DNA from: Marinobacter excellens HL-55
Lineage (GTDB): Bacteria; Pseudomonadota; Gammaproteobacteria; Pseudomonadales; Oleiphilaceae
Reading direction: 5' to 3'
DNA length: 52,346 nucleotides
Assembly: GCA_001314845.1 (NCBI GenBank)
Contig: LJZQ01000027.1
Location: forward strand, 1-52,346
The notes under the pieces are model-generated. The model was not told the origin of the DNA. It was given only the letters and a program-made list of their open reading frames with translations, and did no database searches. Positions 27,820 through 37,654 of this stretch are shown here, in pieces. Position numbers and translations under genes: made by a program. The number at the start of each line of letters is the position of its first letter. Position 1 is the first letter of the stretch.

Positions 27820-28664
27820 GAACTGTACATTCACTCAAAGAACTGCGATCCATTCTGCGCAGCATGCGGCAGCAGGGTAAAACCATCGGCCTGGTCCCCA
27901 CTATGGGCAACCTGCACGAGGGCCACATTTCACTGGTACGCAAAGCTGCGGAAGCCGCCGACGTGGTGGTCACCAGCATCTTTGTCAATCCGATGCAGTT
28001 CGGTGCCAGTGAAGACCTGGACACCTATCCGCGCACCCTGGCAGAAGATCAGGACATGCTGGCCGCGGCCGGCAATACTCTGGTGTTTGCGCCCTCCGCA
28101 GACGAAATCTACCCGGAGGGACTGGCGCGACAAACCAAGGTGGTCGTGCCGGAAGTCAGCGAAGGCCACTGTGGCGCCAGCCGACCCGGGCACTTTGAAG
28201 GCGTAGCCACCGTGGTCACCATGTTGTTCAATATGGTCCAGCCGGATATTGCCGTGTTCGGAGAGAAGGATTTCCAGCAACTGGCGGTAATTCGCAAACT
28301 CACCCGTGATCTGCTGATCCCGACGGAAATCGTCGGCGCACCCACGGTGCGTGAAGACGACGGCCTGGCCAAAAGTTCCCGCAATGGCTACCTTTCAATG
28401 CAGGAAAGAGCGGTAGCGCCAGTGGTTTATCAAACCCTGACCAACATAGCCGCGCAGCTTGAACAAGGCCGCACCGATCATAACGAGCTTGAACGCGAAG
28501 CAACGGAAGCCCTGGCCCAGGCCGGGTTGCGTCCGGATTATTTCAACATCGTAAACAGCCATACCCTGAAGCCAGCGTCGCCCGCAGACCAGGAGATCAC
28601 GTTGCTGGTCGCAGCGTTCTTGGGCACCACCCGGCTGATTGATAATCTCTGCGTTACCCGATAG
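27816..28664 (+). CDS. panC: Pantothenate synthetase (pantoate-beta-alanine ligase)
   Basis: Condenses pantoate and beta-alanine using ATP. The 282-aa class I adenylate-forming enzyme carries [15 protein letters not shown] (HxGH nucleotide motif), VSIFVNP-like [20 protein letters not shown] and the KMSKS-like segment AKSSRNGYL. It is translationally coupled to panB. No panD is present in the window. Confidence 0.96.
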   Translation: MRTVHSLKELRSILRSMRQQGKTIGLVPTMGNLHEGHISLVRKAAEAADVVVTSIFVNPMQFGASEDLDTYPRTLAEDQDMLAAAGNTLVFAPSADEIYPEGLARQTKVVVPEVSEGHCGASRPGHFEGVATVVTMLFNMVQPDIAVFGEKDFQQLAVIRKLTRDLLIPTEIVGAPTVREDDGLAKSSRNGYLSMQERAVAPVVYQTLTNIAAQLEQGRTDHNELEREATEALAQAGLRPDYFNIVNSHTLKPASPADQEITLLVAAFLGTTRLIDNLCVTR

Positions 28665-28675
28665 CTTCCGGAACC

Positions 28676-28699
28676 GCCGCGCCTGGCTACCGGCGCGGC
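28676..28699 (+). terminator. GC-rich hairpin between panC and pgi
   Basis: Perfect 8-bp stem GCCGCGCC (28676-28683) / GGCGCGGC (28692-28699), loop TGGCTACC. It is followed by AAACAGAAAGG rather than a U-tract, so termination would be partial; it could equally shape the pgi leader. Confidence 0.4.
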
Positions 28700-28718
28700 A
28701 AACAGAAAGGACCGTCTG

Positions 28719-30383
28719 ATGGCCGAGCAACCGGCAACACCGACCAATACTCCTCAGTGGCAAACCCTGGCCCGGCAACAGAGCCAACTGGCCGAAACGC
28801 CCATGCGCGATCTGTTTGCACAGGACTCGGAACGGGCCAATCGCTACCTGATCGAAGGTGCCGGACTGACTCTCGATTTCTCACGCAACCGCCTGACCGA
28901 TGAGATTCTCGACGCCCTGATGGCGCTTTCCGATGCCTGCGGTCTCGACCAGCGTCGGACCGCCCTGTTCACGGGTGAGATTGTCAATCTCACCGAGAAC
29001 CGCCCGGCTTTGCACACCGCCCTTCGGCAGCCAGCCGACCAGGATGTCCGGGTTGACGGCAGAAACATCGTTCCGGAAATCCATCAGACCCTGGAGCAAA
29101 TGGACCGGCTGGTCTCGGCCGTGCACTCGGGCAAACACTCAGGGTATACCGGCAAGGCGTTTACCGATCTGGTCAGCATTGGCATCGGCGGCTCCTTTCT
29201 CGGCCCAAAGTTGGCGGTTGAAGCCCTCAAGCCCTATTGGCAGGGCGGTATCCGGTGTCATTTCGTGGCCAATATTGATGGCACCAACATCACCGAGACC
29301 CTGGCCGAACTTGACCCTGAAACAACGCTCTTTCTGGTGCAGTCCAAATCCTTTCGCACCCAGGAAACCCTGGAAAACGGCCAGGTTGCCAGGCAGTGGT
29401 TTGTTGATAACGGTGGAACAGATGCCGCCGTAAGCGCACACTTTCTGGCGGTAACGACTAACGCTGCCGAGGCTACCCGCTTCGGCATTGATCGTGACAA
29501 CATATTCCCCATGTGGGACTGGGTTGGCGGTCGCTACTCGCTGTGGTCTGCGATCGGACTGCCGATCGCGTTGACCCTGGGCATGGACCACTTCCGGGGG
29601 TTGTTGAACGGTGCCCATGCCATGGACTGCCACTTCCGGGATCAACCCGGCGACCGTAATCTACCAATCGTCATGGCCATGCTGAGCGTTTGGTACAACA
29701 ATTTCTGGGGCGCCGAAAGCCATGCGGTGCTGCCTTACGACGAGTACCTCAAGCATCTGCCAGAACACCTGCAGCAGCTCGACATGGAGAGCAACGGCAA
29801 ACGCGTTACTCAGTCTGGTCGGGCAGTGGATTATCAAACCGGGCCGGTGCTCTGGGGCGGGGTTGGAGCCAATGGCCAGCACGCTTATCACCAGCTTATT
29901 CATCAGGGTACCCGGCTGATCCCGGCTGATTTCATTATTCCGCTGCAATCCCACAACCCGGTGGCACATCACCACGCCACGCTATTTGCCAACTGTCTGA
30001 GCCAGGCCCGAGCCATGATGGCGGGTAAAACCCGGGCGGAAGCCGAGCAAGAGCTAATCAAAGGTGGCGTGGATGCCGCCACTGCGGCAGCTCTGGCGCC
30101 CCACAAAGCGATCCCGGGCAACCAGCCCAGCAACATCCTCATGATGGATAAGCTCACACCGGAAACTCTGGGCGCATTGATTGCGCTGTATGAGCATCGC
30201 ACCTTTGTGCAGAGCGTGATCTGGAATCTGGACTGTTTTGATCAGTGGGGAGTTGAACTGGGCAAGCAGATTGGCAACGAGATACTGCCCCGACTGCTGA
30301 ATGAAGAGCAAGCAGGTAGCGCCGGTGACAGCGCCACCGACAACCTGATTCGGCGATTCCGGTCAGCCAACCAGCGCCCGTGA
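28719..30383 (+). CDS. pgi: Glucose-6-phosphate isomerase
   Basis: Interconverts glucose-6-phosphate and fructose-6-phosphate. The 554-aa protein has the phosphate-loop IGIGGSFLGPKLA, SKSFRTQET, the catalytic-region DWVGGRYSLWSAIGLP, and the C-terminal NQPSNILMMD and GVELGK. The length matches the E. coli enzyme (549 aa). ATG 28719 follows AAAGGA. Its 3' end overlaps the convergent second folK by 21 bp. Confidence 0.96.
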   Translation: MAEQPATPTNTPQWQTLARQQSQLAETPMRDLFAQDSERANRYLIEGAGLTLDFSRNRLTDEILDALMALSDACGLDQRRTALFTGEIVNLTENRPALHTALRQPADQDVRVDGRNIVPEIHQTLEQMDRLVSAVHSGKHSGYTGKAFTDLVSIGIGGSFLGPKLAVEALKPYWQGGIRCHFVANIDGTNITETLAELDPETTLFLVQSKSFRTQETLENGQVARQWFVDNGGTDAAVSAHFLAVTTNAAEATRFGIDRDNIFPMWDWVGGRYSLWSAIGLPIALTLGMDHFRGLLNGAHAMDCHFRDQPGDRNLPIVMAMLSVWYNNFWGAESHAVLPYDEYLKHLPEHLQQLDMESNGKRVTQSGRAVDYQTGPVLWGGVGANGQHAYHQLIHQGTRLIPADFIIPLQSHNPVAHHHATLFANCLSQARAMMAGKTRAEAEQELIKGGVDAATAAALAPHKAIPGNQPSNILMMDKLTPETLGALIALYEHRTFVQSVIWNLDCFDQWGVELGKQIGNEILPRLLNEEQAGSAGDSATDNLIRRFRSANQRP

Positions 30384-30881
30384 CACTAACCGGCCCTGCC
30401 AGCTGAAATCAACTGGCCAGAGTTTTTGGTCACGCTGATAGTTCTGCCAGAGCTGGCGGTATGATTGCCCGCATACCGGGTGCAGCTCATCGCCAGCAAT
30501 ATCTGCCATCGGCCGCAACACAAAGGCATTCTTCAGGATTTCTGCCCGCGGCAATTCAACGCTGTCGACCACGCCCTTGGCATCATCGTAGGTCAGGATA
30601 TCCAGATCCAACGTTCGGGGACTGAATTTTGGCGCAGATCGCGTTCGACCATTCTCTGCCTCCAGTTGCTTAAACCGACGCGACAATTCACCAACTGTCA
30701 GCTCGGTTTCAATCGCCACCACCAGATTCAGAAAGTCGGAGCCTTCAAAGCCCACCGATTCGCTCTCATACACGGGCGAGATGATCAGCTCGCCAAACCA
30801 TGCGTGCAGCGCATCCAGTGCGGCCGTCACGTGTCGGTAGCGCTCGATATTACTGCCAATACTGATGTAGACCCGACTCAT
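30363..30881 (-). CDS. HPPK, second copy
   Basis: A 172-aa HPPK paralogue with YISIGSNIERY, SPVYESESVGFEGSDFLN and the metal/ATP block SPRTLDLDILTYDD. It differs from the pcnB-linked copy in the loop before this block and has a longer C-terminal tail. It is coupled to folB by a 4-bp overlap, so the two may make a second folate unit. The catalytic aspartates appear intact, so there is no sign of decay. Confidence 0.88.
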   Translation of the reverse strand: MSRVYISIGSNIERYRHVTAALDALHAWFGELIISPVYESESVGFEGSDFLNLVVAIETELTVGELSRRFKQLEAENGRTRSAPKFSPRTLDLDILTYDDAKGVVDSVELPRAEILKNAFVLRPMADIAGDELHPVCGQSYRQLWQNYQRDQKLWPVDFSWQGRLVSRALVG

Positions 30882-31249
30882 GAGCGAACTCCACGTTCAA
30901 TCCGCACACCCACCGAGCGTGCCGCGGGCACAGCGCCCGGCTTGTGTAGGGCCAGCCTGAGCCACGACACGCCAAACTCGGATTGCAACATCGCCGCAAG
31001 CTCCTCCGCCGCACGCTCGATCAGCTGGGGCTTCATGGCCTGCAGGCACTGGCTGACCCGCTCGCTGACCGCCGCGTAGTCCAATGCGTCGGCGACATCG
31101 TCGCTGGCTCCGGGTATACGGATATCCCAGGCCATCTCCAGATCAACCAGCAGTCGCTGGGTAACCTCCCGTTCCCAATCATAAACACCCACGACGGTTT
31201 CTACCGCCAGGCCCTCAATGAGCACCGTGTCTACGTTACGCTCTGCCAA
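30878..31249 (-). CDS. folB: Dihydroneopterin aldolase
   Basis: Cleaves 7,8-dihydroneopterin in folate synthesis. The 123-aa product has VLIEGLAVETVVGVYDWER (substrate-loop glutamate region), DYAAVSERV, RAAEELAAML and LHKPGAVPAARSVGV. The frame is open far upstream to 31429, but the start is taken as TTG 31249, 5 nt after GGGGAG; this gives the usual N-terminus and leaves space for the divergent plsY promoter. GTG 31225 is an alternative with no ribosome site. Confidence 0.88.
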   Translation of the reverse strand: MAERNVDTVLIEGLAVETVVGVYDWEREVTQRLLVDLEMAWDIRIPGASDDVADALDYAAVSERVSQCLQAMKPQLIERAAEELAAMLQSEFGVSWLRLALHKPGAVPAARSVGVRIERGVRS

Positions 31250-31394
31250 ACCGGACTCCCCGTGTGTTGCACTCAAGGCTGATTGAATAATGTGCAGGCA
31301 ACCGATACTGTAATCACTTACCTGCTTGTTGAACGACCAAACGGGCATTTTCTCACAGAATACCCGGCGACGTCTGCGCGCCCGCGATGCAACC

Positions 31395-31988
31395 ATGGAC
31401 CTGACCAGCAACCCGATCCTGATCGTCATACTCTGCTTCGGCGCCTACCTGGCCGGTTCGGTGCTGTTCGCGTTGCCGGTTTGCCGTCTGTGGCATCTAC
31501 CAGATCCGCGGGCCCAGGGCTCTGGCAACCCGGGAGCCACCAACGTGTACCGGGCCGGCGGTTGGCAGCCAGCGCTGATCACCTTGGCACTGGATGCCTT
31601 CAAGGGGTGGTTGCCGGTGTGGCTGGCGCACCTGGCTGGCATGTCGATCCTGGTGCAGGCGATGGTTGCCCTGTGCGCCGTCACCGGCCACATGATCCCG
31701 CTGTTCTACCGCTTCAAAGGGGGCAAAGGCGTTGCAACCGCCTTGGGCGCCGGACTGGCATTGGCGCCCGCCACTACCTTTATCATGGCGACACTCTGGT
31801 TACTGGTTATGTGGCGCTGGCGCATTTCAGCCGTGGCCTCCCTGGTAGCCATCATCAGCGGCCCGATCATCAGCGCCTTTATTGAACCCGACACCTTGCC
31901 GCTGTTTGGTCTGCTGACTCTGCTCATTGTGGTGCGTCACCGCAACAACCTGATCCGCCTGGCTCAGGGGCGGGAAACCGGCTTGTAA
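31395..31988 (+). CDS. plsY: Acyl-phosphate:glycerol-3-phosphate acyltransferase
   Basis: Inner-membrane enzyme that makes lysophosphatidate from acyl-phosphate. The 197-aa protein has five hydrophobic segments and the three PlsY motifs: [12 protein letters not shown] (phosphate loop), [18 protein letters not shown], and the C-terminal [12 protein letters not shown] 31395 fits the family; the frame continues upstream to 31326 without family similarity. It overlaps convergent tsaD by 25 bp. Confidence 0.93.
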   Translation: MDLTSNPILIVILCFGAYLAGSVLFALPVCRLWHLPDPRAQGSGNPGATNVYRAGGWQPALITLALDAFKGWLPVWLAHLAGMSILVQAMVALCAVTGHMIPLFYRFKGGKGVATALGAGLALAPATTFIMATLWLLVMWRWRISAVASLVAIISGPIISAFIEPDTLPLFGLLTLLIVVRHRNNLIRLAQGRETGL

Positions 31989-33049
31989 CCCGGTCCGTCC
32001 ACCAGGCCATTCGCTCGGGGCTCATGCACCGGCGGCAAGGTGTTCATCGGCCAGCGCGGCACAGACACGATCCTCTGGCCGTCCTGCTGCCCGGCTCTCA
32101 GGCGCTGGGCACCGGCATAGGCAATCATCGCACCGTTATCGGTACAAAACTCCGGGCGGGCGTAAAACACCGAGCCACCGACTTTCGCGGTCATTTTCTC
32201 TAACCCCGCCCGCAGGCGTTTGTTTGCGCTTACTCCGCCAGCAATGACCAGGCGTTTGCAGCCAGTCTGTTCCAGCGCCCGCCGGCACTTAATGGTCAGC
32301 GTGTCTACCACGGCTGACTCAAAGGCCAGTGCAATATCCGCCCGAACCTGATCATCCAGCTGGCCATTATCACGGGCGGCATTCACCGTGTTCAGAGTGA
32401 AGGTTTTCAGACCACTGAAACTGAAATCCAGCCCAGGCCGATCTGTCATCGGGCGCGGGAATCGATATTGCCCCTCCCGGCCCTTCTCGGCCAGCGCAGC
32501 GACCCTGGGCCCTCCGGGATAGTCCAGACCCAGCATTTTGGCAGTCTTGTCGAACGCCTCACCGGCGGCATCATCCACCGACTCACCCAGCATCTGGTAT
32601 TCACCTATACCGTCCACCCTGACCAGTTGGGTGTGACCGCCCGACACCAATAGAGCTACAAATGGGAATGCCGGCGGATTGTCCTCCAGCATCGGCGCCA
32701 ACAGGTGACCTTCCATGTGATGCACCCCCAGCACAGGAAGACCCAGGGCAAACCCGAGCGCGTGGGCAACCGATCCGCCCACCATCAGCGCACCCACCAA
32801 ACCGGGGCCTGCGGTGTAGGCGATGCCCTCAAGGTCTGCCCGGGTTTTGCCGGCACTGGCCAGCACCTGCTCACACAGGGGCAACAGCTTGCGAACGTGA
32901 TCGCGGGATGCCAGCTCGGGCACCACACCGCCGTAATCCGCATGCATGTCAATCTGACTGAACAACACATGGGCCAGCAGGCCTTGCTGATCGTCAAACA
33001 GCGCTACGCCGGTTTCATCACAGGAGGTTTCGATACCAAGAATCAGCAT
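31964..33049 (-). CDS. tsaD: tRNA N6-adenosine threonylcarbamoyltransferase
   Basis: Catalytic subunit for t6A37 modification of ANN-decoding tRNAs. The 361-aa ASKHA protein starts with [16 protein letters not shown], carries the metal histidines in [10 protein letters not shown], and has [18 protein letters not shown] and [10 protein letters not shown]. It is divergent from rpsU as in most gammaproteobacteria. Confidence 0.96.
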   Translation of the reverse strand: MLILGIETSCDETGVALFDDQQGLLAHVLFSQIDMHADYGGVVPELASRDHVRKLLPLCEQVLASAGKTRADLEGIAYTAGPGLVGALMVGGSVAHALGFALGLPVLGVHHMEGHLLAPMLEDNPPAFPFVALLVSGGHTQLVRVDGIGEYQMLGESVDDAAGEAFDKTAKMLGLDYPGGPRVAALAEKGREGQYRFPRPMTDRPGLDFSFSGLKTFTLNTVNAARDNGQLDDQVRADIALAFESAVVDTLTIKCRRALEQTGCKRLVIAGGVSANKRLRAGLEKMTAKVGGSVFYARPEFCTDNGAMIAYAGAQRLRAGQQDGQRIVSVPRWPMNTLPPVHEPRANGLVDGPGYKPVSRP

Positions 33050-33138
33050 AATCAGGGTCGCGTCCGAAAAGGGTCGTTGAAAGCTGCCGGCATTTTAGCA
33101 GAAACCCGAAAGGCTCTGGCAGATTCGTTGAACAGTCA

Positions 33139-33167
33139 TTGACCTGAACATATCCAGGGGCTATCAT
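33139..33167 (+). promoter_or_regulatory. Sigma-70 promoter of rpsU operon
   Basis: -35 TTGACC (33139-33144), 17-bp spacer, -10 TATCAT (33162-33167). Transcription would begin near 33174, giving a leader of about 114 nt before rpsU. Confidence 0.6.
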
Positions 33168-33287
33168 TGCCGCCCTAAATTATGCACTGGTCGAGTTTTA
33201 GCCAATCTGACCAGGGATCGAGCCGACCGGACGCAATTTTCCGGCCGAACAAATTGAAACCGAATCTATCAGGTAGGTGATTTTCGA

Positions 33288-33503
33288 ATGCCAGCTGTTA
33301 AAGTGAAAGAGAATGAGCCGTTTGATGTAGCACTGCGTCGCTTCAAGCGTTCCTGCGAGAAGGCCGGTGTACTGTCTGAAGTACGTCGTCGTGAGCACTA
33401 CGAGAAGCCAACTTCCGTACGTAAGCGCAAAGCAGCTGCAGCCGTTAAGCGTCATCTCAAGAAGCTTCAGCGTGAGCAGCGCAAGTTCGAGCGTCTGTAC
33501 TGA
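33288..33503 (+). CDS. rpsU: 30S ribosomal protein bS21
   Basis: A 71-aa, strongly basic protein starting [19 protein letters not shown], typical of bS21, with a Lys/Arg-rich helical C-terminus ([19 protein letters not shown]). AGGTAGGTGA precedes the ATG. First gene of the macromolecular synthesis operon rpsU - dnaG - rpoD. Confidence 0.97.
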   Translation: MPAVKVKENEPFDVALRRFKRSCEKAGVLSEVRRREHYEKPTSVRKRKAAAAVKRHLKKLQREQRKFERLY

Positions 33504-33531
33504 GTTCAGATCGTATCGACAGCACGACTGA

Positions 33532-33603
33532 TTGCCGGAACGGCGTTTCGCCTTATCCGGCAAACTGAAAATGCCGCCGAGGCCTGGCTTCGGCGGCATT
33601 TTT
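33532..33603 (+). terminator. Tandem hairpins with terminator between rpsU and dnaG
   Basis: First hairpin: TTGCCGGA (33532-33539) / TCCGGCAA (33556-33563) with an inner GGCG-TTT-CGCC. Second: a 13-bp stem (33568-33580 with 33590-33602) ending in TTTTT, a good rho-independent terminator. This matches the known internal terminator that lowers dnaG expression relative to rpsU in E. coli. Confidence 0.88.
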
Positions 33604-33655
33604 GGCTATGGTGAATAACGTTTGTATCCGGCATTCCGGATGAAGTGGAGCCACC

Positions 33656-35410
33656 ATGAGCGGACTGATCCCTCAACGATTTGTTGAAGACCTGCTGGAT
33701 CGTATTGATCTGGGGGAGCTGATCGGATCCCGCATTACTCTCAAGAAAGCCGGCGCCAACTACAAGGCCTGCTGTCCGTTTCATGATGAGAAAACACCCT
33801 CATTCAATGTTCGGCCAGATAAAGGCTTTTATCACTGTTTTGGCTGCGGCGCTCATGGTGATGCCATCAGCTTCATCCGTGAATTTGAGGGGCTGGGCTT
33901 TACGGAAGCGGTGGAAGAACTGGCCAAACGTGCCGGCATGGAAGTGCCTTATGACCAGGCCGCCAAACAGGAAATGCAGCAGGCCCGGACACTGACCGAT
34001 GCCCTGGATTTCGCCGGCAGGTTCTACCATTCTGCTCTGGCCAGCCAGCAAGGCGCTTACGCAAGAGATTATCTGAAGCAGCGCGGCCTGGACGACGCCA
34101 TTATCGAGCAGTACCAGGTGGGCTTTGCACCCGGCACCGGCACGGCCCTGTTTGACGCCGCGCCCAAGGATTTGAAAGCGCCGCTGCTGGAAACCAAGAC
34201 GGTTTCCGATCAGTACGGCAGGCCAAGAGACCTGTTTCGCAACCGGGTAATGTTTCCGATCCGGAACAGCCGAGGCAAAACCGTCGCCTTCGGTGGTCGC
34301 ACACTGGGCGACGACAAGGCCAAGTACATCAACTCGCCGGAATCGGACGTATTCCATAAAAGCCGCGAGATCTATGGCCTGCACGAAGCCCGGCAAGCCA
34401 TTCGCCAGCTCGACAAGTTGCTGGTGGTAGAAGGCTACATGGACGTGATCGCACTGGCCCAGCACGGCATACATTACGCCGTTGCGACCTTGGGCACAGC
34501 GACCAATCAGGACAACCTGACCGCCTTACTCAGGCAGGTGAGGCATATTGTATTTTGCTTTGACGGCGACCAGGCCGGCTTCCGGGCGGCAGATCGCGCC
34601 ATGGAAAACGCCCTGGAACTGATGGCAGACGGTTTGCATCTTCAATTTTTGATGCTGCCGCAGGGTGAGGACCCAGACACATTGGTCCGCAAGGAGGGCG
34701 CCAGCGCCTTCCAGAAACGCATTGATGGCGCCACACCGCTCTCGCGGTATCTGTTTGACCGCCAGAGTGAGGGCCTCGACCTGCAGCAACCGGAACATCG
34801 GGGCGAGCTGAGAGCCAGGGCCGAGCCCCTGCTGAACAAAATGCCCCGCAGCACCCTGCGGGACGCCATGTGGCAGGAAATGCTGCGCCTGTGCGGGAGC
34901 CGCAATCAGTGGCAGAACCGCCAGCAGGGCGACCAGAAATACAAAGCCAGAGGCTGGCGAGGCGAACGCCAGAATCGGCCAACGGAAGAACGAATTGATG
35001 TAAAGCTGAGCAAAGACAGCACGCTGTGCCTGGCTTTGCTGGAGACGCCAGAGCTGGCTACCGAAGTTAAAGCACTGGCCGACAGCACGAGACAACTGGA
35101 GCAAGCGGGGCGCTTTGCCCGCTGGCTACTGGAACAGGACATCCGGACCCGCAAGGCATTAGTGGCGGGACTGGCGACCGACAAACAGGCCCGAGACAGG
35201 TTTTACAACCTGTTCGACGGACTGGAGCACATACCGGCACGGGACAGCACACTGGCAGCCGCCAGAGAGCTATTGAGCCCGAACGAAGAAGCCGCGCGCC
35301 AGCAAAGACTGGCCACCCTGCTCCGGAACCTGGCAACGCTCACCCCGGAACAACGGGATGAGCTGAGAACCCTCAGTGCCGGCACGTTAAATCCGAATGC
35401 TGAAGACTGA
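33656..35410 (+). CDS. dnaG: DNA primase
   Basis: Makes RNA primers at the replication fork. The 584-aa protein has an N-terminal CHC2 zinc-binding domain (CCPFHDEKTPSF ... HCFGCGAHGDA), a TOPRIM core (VVEGYMDVIAL, FDGDQAGFRA) and a C-terminal helicase-binding region (about 440-584) after a Gln/Arg-rich linker. ATG 33656 follows GGAG. It lies downstream of the intercistronic terminator. Confidence 0.96.
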   Translation: MSGLIPQRFVEDLLDRIDLGELIGSRITLKKAGANYKACCPFHDEKTPSFNVRPDKGFYHCFGCGAHGDAISFIREFEGLGFTEAVEELAKRAGMEVPYDQAAKQEMQQARTLTDALDFAGRFYHSALASQQGAYARDYLKQRGLDDAIIEQYQVGFAPGTGTALFDAAPKDLKAPLLETKTVSDQYGRPRDLFRNRVMFPIRNSRGKTVAFGGRTLGDDKAKYINSPESDVFHKSREIYGLHEARQAIRQLDKLLVVEGYMDVIALAQHGIHYAVATLGTATNQDNLTALLRQVRHIVFCFDGDQAGFRAADRAMENALELMADGLHLQFLMLPQGEDPDTLVRKEGASAFQKRIDGATPLSRYLFDRQSEGLDLQQPEHRGELRARAEPLLNKMPRSTLRDAMWQEMLRLCGSRNQWQNRQQGDQKYKARGWRGERQNRPTEERIDVKLSKDSTLCLALLETPELATEVKALADSTRQLEQAGRFARWLLEQDIRTRKALVAGLATDKQARDRFYNLFDGLEHIPARDSTLAAARELLSPNEEAARQQRLATLLRNLATLTPEQRDELRTLSAGTLNPNAED

Positions 35411-35451
35411 GCACTTGAAACTATAGCAATTGATCACCATCTAACCATCGG

Positions 35452-35480
35452 TGGCAGACCAGATATGCGACAGCTATAAT
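35452..35480 (+). promoter_or_regulatory. Candidate rpoD promoter
   Basis: TATAAT (35475-35480) with a 17-bp spacer to a weak -35-like TGGCAG (35452-35457), in the 116-bp dnaG-rpoD gap. The -10 is perfect and the -35 poor. Confidence 0.45.
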
Positions 35481-35526
35481 GGCTGTTTAACTTTTTCCTC
35501 TTCAAAAGCGAGTTCACAGGGTGTCT

Positions 35527-37377
35527 ATGTCAGGCAATTCGCAGAAATCACGTTTAAAAGACCTCATCGCACGAGGCAAGGAACAAGGTTACCTGACTTA
35601 CGCTGAGGTCAATGACCACCTGCCAGAAGATATCGCAGATCCGGATCAGGTTGAAGACATCATCCGGATGATTAACGACATGGGCATCCAGGTGTGCGAA
35701 GAAACACCGGACGCCGATACCCTGCTGATGACCGAAGGCGATTCCACCGCTGACGAAGCTGCCGCCGCTGAAGCTGCTGCAGCCCTCGCCGCGGTTGAAA
35801 CCGACGCCGGACGCACCACCGATCCCGTGCGCATGTACATGCGTGAAATGGGCACCGTTGAGCTGCTGACTCGCGAAGGCGAAATCGTTATTGCCAAGCG
35901 CATCGAAGAAGGTATCCGCGATGTTATGGCGGCGGTTGCTCACTTTCCGGGCACCGCTGGCACCGTTATCCAGGCTTACGACCGCATCATCGAGAACGAA
36001 GGCCGCATCAGCGACATCGTGACCGGCTTCCTCGATCCGGACGACGCCGAACCGTTCATGGGCGAGGACACCACCGAAGATACCTCTGCCGATGACAGCG
36101 ACAACAACGATGTCGACGACGATGACGACGCCGACGAAGAAGAGAAAGAGAGCGGCCCGGATCCCGAAGAGACTCGACTGCGCTTTGAGCTGCTGAAAGA
36201 AAAGCTGGATGCCGCCAACGCAGCGCTGGCCAAGCATGGTCGCAGTCACAAGAAAACCCAGGAAGCCCTGAACGAGCTGGGCCAGGTGTTCGCGCCCTTC
36301 AAGCTTGGCAACAAGGCCTTTGATGAGCTGGTCAGAGTTGTTCGCTCCACCAACGATCTGGTGCGGGAAAACGAACGGGCCATCATGCAGATCTGTATTC
36401 GCGACTGCAAAATGCCCCGTAAGGATTTTATCAAAGCGTTCCCTGGCAACGAAGTTGACCTGGACTGGGCACCGCAGATCGCTAAAAGCAAAAAGGCATA
36501 TGGCGCTGCCATTGGCGAGCGTCTGGACGAAATTATCCGTCTGCAAAAGCGCATCCATAACGTACAGACCGAAGTGGATCTGGACGTGGTTGATATTAAA
36601 GAGATCAACCGCCGCGTTTCTATTGGTGAAGCCAAGGCCCGCCGTGCCAAGAAAGAAATGGTCGAAGCCAACCTTCGACTGGTTATCTCCATCGCTAAGA
36701 AGTACACCAACCGCGGCCTGCAGTTCCTCGACCTGATTCAGGAAGGCAACATAGGCCTGATGAAAGCGGTGGACAAGTTTGAATACCGTCGCGGCTACAA
36801 GTTCTCAACCTACGCCACCTGGTGGATTCGTCAGGCAATCACCCGCTCCATCGCGGACCAGGCCCGGACCATCCGGATTCCGGTGCACATGATTGAGACC
36901 ATCAACAAGCTCAACCGCATCTCTCGTCAGATGCTGCAGGAAATGGGCCGCGAGCCCACGCCGGAAGAGCTTGGCGAGCGCATGGAAATGCCGGAAGACA
37001 AGATCCGCAAGGTATTGAAGATTGCCAAAGAGCCGATCTCCATGGAAACCCCAATTGGCGACGATGAAGACAGCCATCTGGGCGATTTCATCGAAGATAT
37101 CCAGGCCCTGTCGCCGGTGGATTCCGCCACCGCCGAAGGTCTGCGCGAAGCCACCCGCTCCGTGCTAGCAGGCCTGACTGCCCGCGAATCGAAAGTACTG
37201 CGCATGCGCTTCGGCATTGAAATGAATACCGACCACACTCTCGAGGAAGTCGGCAAGCAGTTCGATGTTACCCGTGAGCGTATCCGACAGATCGAAGCCA
37301 AGGCTCTGCGCAAACTGCGCCACCCTTCCCGCTCCGATCACCTGCGCGGCTTTATTGACGACCAGGGCAACAGCTAA
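35527..37377 (+). CDS. rpoD: RNA polymerase primary sigma factor (sigma-70)
   Basis: The 616-aa protein has region 1.1 ([19 protein letters not shown]), region 1.2 ([21 protein letters not shown]), a non-conserved region with a very acidic run (about 180-215), region 2 ([35 protein letters not shown]), region 3 and region 4 ([20 protein letters not shown]). ATG 35527 is preceded by CAGGG; GTG 35521 is an in-frame alternative two codons earlier. Confidence 0.97.
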   Translation: MSGNSQKSRLKDLIARGKEQGYLTYAEVNDHLPEDIADPDQVEDIIRMINDMGIQVCEETPDADTLLMTEGDSTADEAAAAEAAAALAAVETDAGRTTDPVRMYMREMGTVELLTREGEIVIAKRIEEGIRDVMAAVAHFPGTAGTVIQAYDRIIENEGRISDIVTGFLDPDDAEPFMGEDTTEDTSADDSDNNDVDDDDDADEEEKESGPDPEETRLRFELLKEKLDAANAALAKHGRSHKKTQEALNELGQVFAPFKLGNKAFDELVRVVRSTNDLVRENERAIMQICIRDCKMPRKDFIKAFPGNEVDLDWAPQIAKSKKAYGAAIGERLDEIIRLQKRIHNVQTEVDLDVVDIKEINRRVSIGEAKARRAKKEMVEANLRLVISIAKKYTNRGLQFLDLIQEGNIGLMKAVDKFEYRRGYKFSTYATWWIRQAITRSIADQARTIRIPVHMIETINKLNRISRQMLQEMGREPTPEELGERMEMPEDKIRKVLKIAKEPISMETPIGDDEDSHLGDFIEDIQALSPVDSATAEGLREATRSVLAGLTARESKVLRMRFGIEMNTDHTLEEVGKQFDVTRERIRQIEAKALRKLRHPSRSDHLRGFIDDQGNS

Positions 37378-37438
37378 AACAGCAAACACAGTAGCGTGCG
37401 CCTACCCTCATGGGTATAATGGCGCCCGCTTTGCTTTA

Positions 37439-37488
37439 GGGCCTATAGCTCAGTTGGTTAGAGCAGAGGACTCATAATCGATTAGTCG
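37439..37488 (+). pseudogene. Degenerate tRNA-Ile2 copy (5' two-thirds)
   Basis: The first 28 nt are identical to the intact tRNA 117 bp downstream, and 45 of 50 positions match overall, including ACTCATAATCG around the anticodon. The anticodon stem is broken (two of five pairs lost) and there is no T arm or 3' acceptor strand. A TATAAT with GC-rich discriminator lies upstream at 37415-37420, so the original promoter seems to sit in front of this damaged copy. Confidence 0.75.
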
Positions 37489-37555
37489 AGACCCTCAGGA
37501 ACAGTTAGGAATACCGCCTTCGCCGCCCCTTTCGGTGACGGCGAAATCAGAAAAA
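37489..37555 (+). other. Spacer between the two tRNA copies
   Basis: 67 bp with a hairpin TTCGCCG (37519-37525) / CGGCGAA (37539-37545). No U-tract follows on this strand. It may help processing of a transcript that starts before the damaged copy. Confidence 0.35.
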
Positions 37556-37632
37556 GGGCCTATAGCTCAGTTGGTTAGAGCAGCCGACTCATAATCGGTA
37601 GGTCGCAGGTTCAAGTCCTGCTGGGCCCACCA
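37556..37632 (+). tRNA. ileX: tRNA-Ile2 (anticodon CAU, lysidine type)
   Basis: A complete 77-nt cloverleaf: acceptor GGGCCTA/TGGGCCC, D stem GCTC/GAGC, anticodon stem GCCGA/TCGGT with loop CTCATAA, T stem GCAGG/CCTGC, and an encoded CCA. The anticodon CAT with the ACTCATAATC context resembles the AUA-decoding tRNA-Ile2, which needs lysidine, more than tRNA-Met. Its 3' end is the likely attachment site of the adjacent integrase. Confidence 0.9.
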
Positions 37633-37654
37633 AACACCACAGGATTGCCGTAAA

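Noticed and set aside
36064..36170. Acidic run in rpoD as a possible insertion
   Set aside because: The acidic non-conserved region between 1.2 and 2 is normal and variable in proteobacterial sigma-70.
35554..36558. A 334-codon leftward open frame opposite rpoD
   Set aside because: Antisense of conserved sigma-70 codons; its Val/Phe-rich repeats mirror the acidic Asp/Glu run of RpoD.
37556..37632. Calling the CAT tRNA a tRNA-Met
   Set aside because: The acceptor and anticodon-arm sequence resembles tRNA-Ile2 of E. coli, and the position after rpoD fits; initiator features (three G-C pairs in the anticodon stem) are absent.
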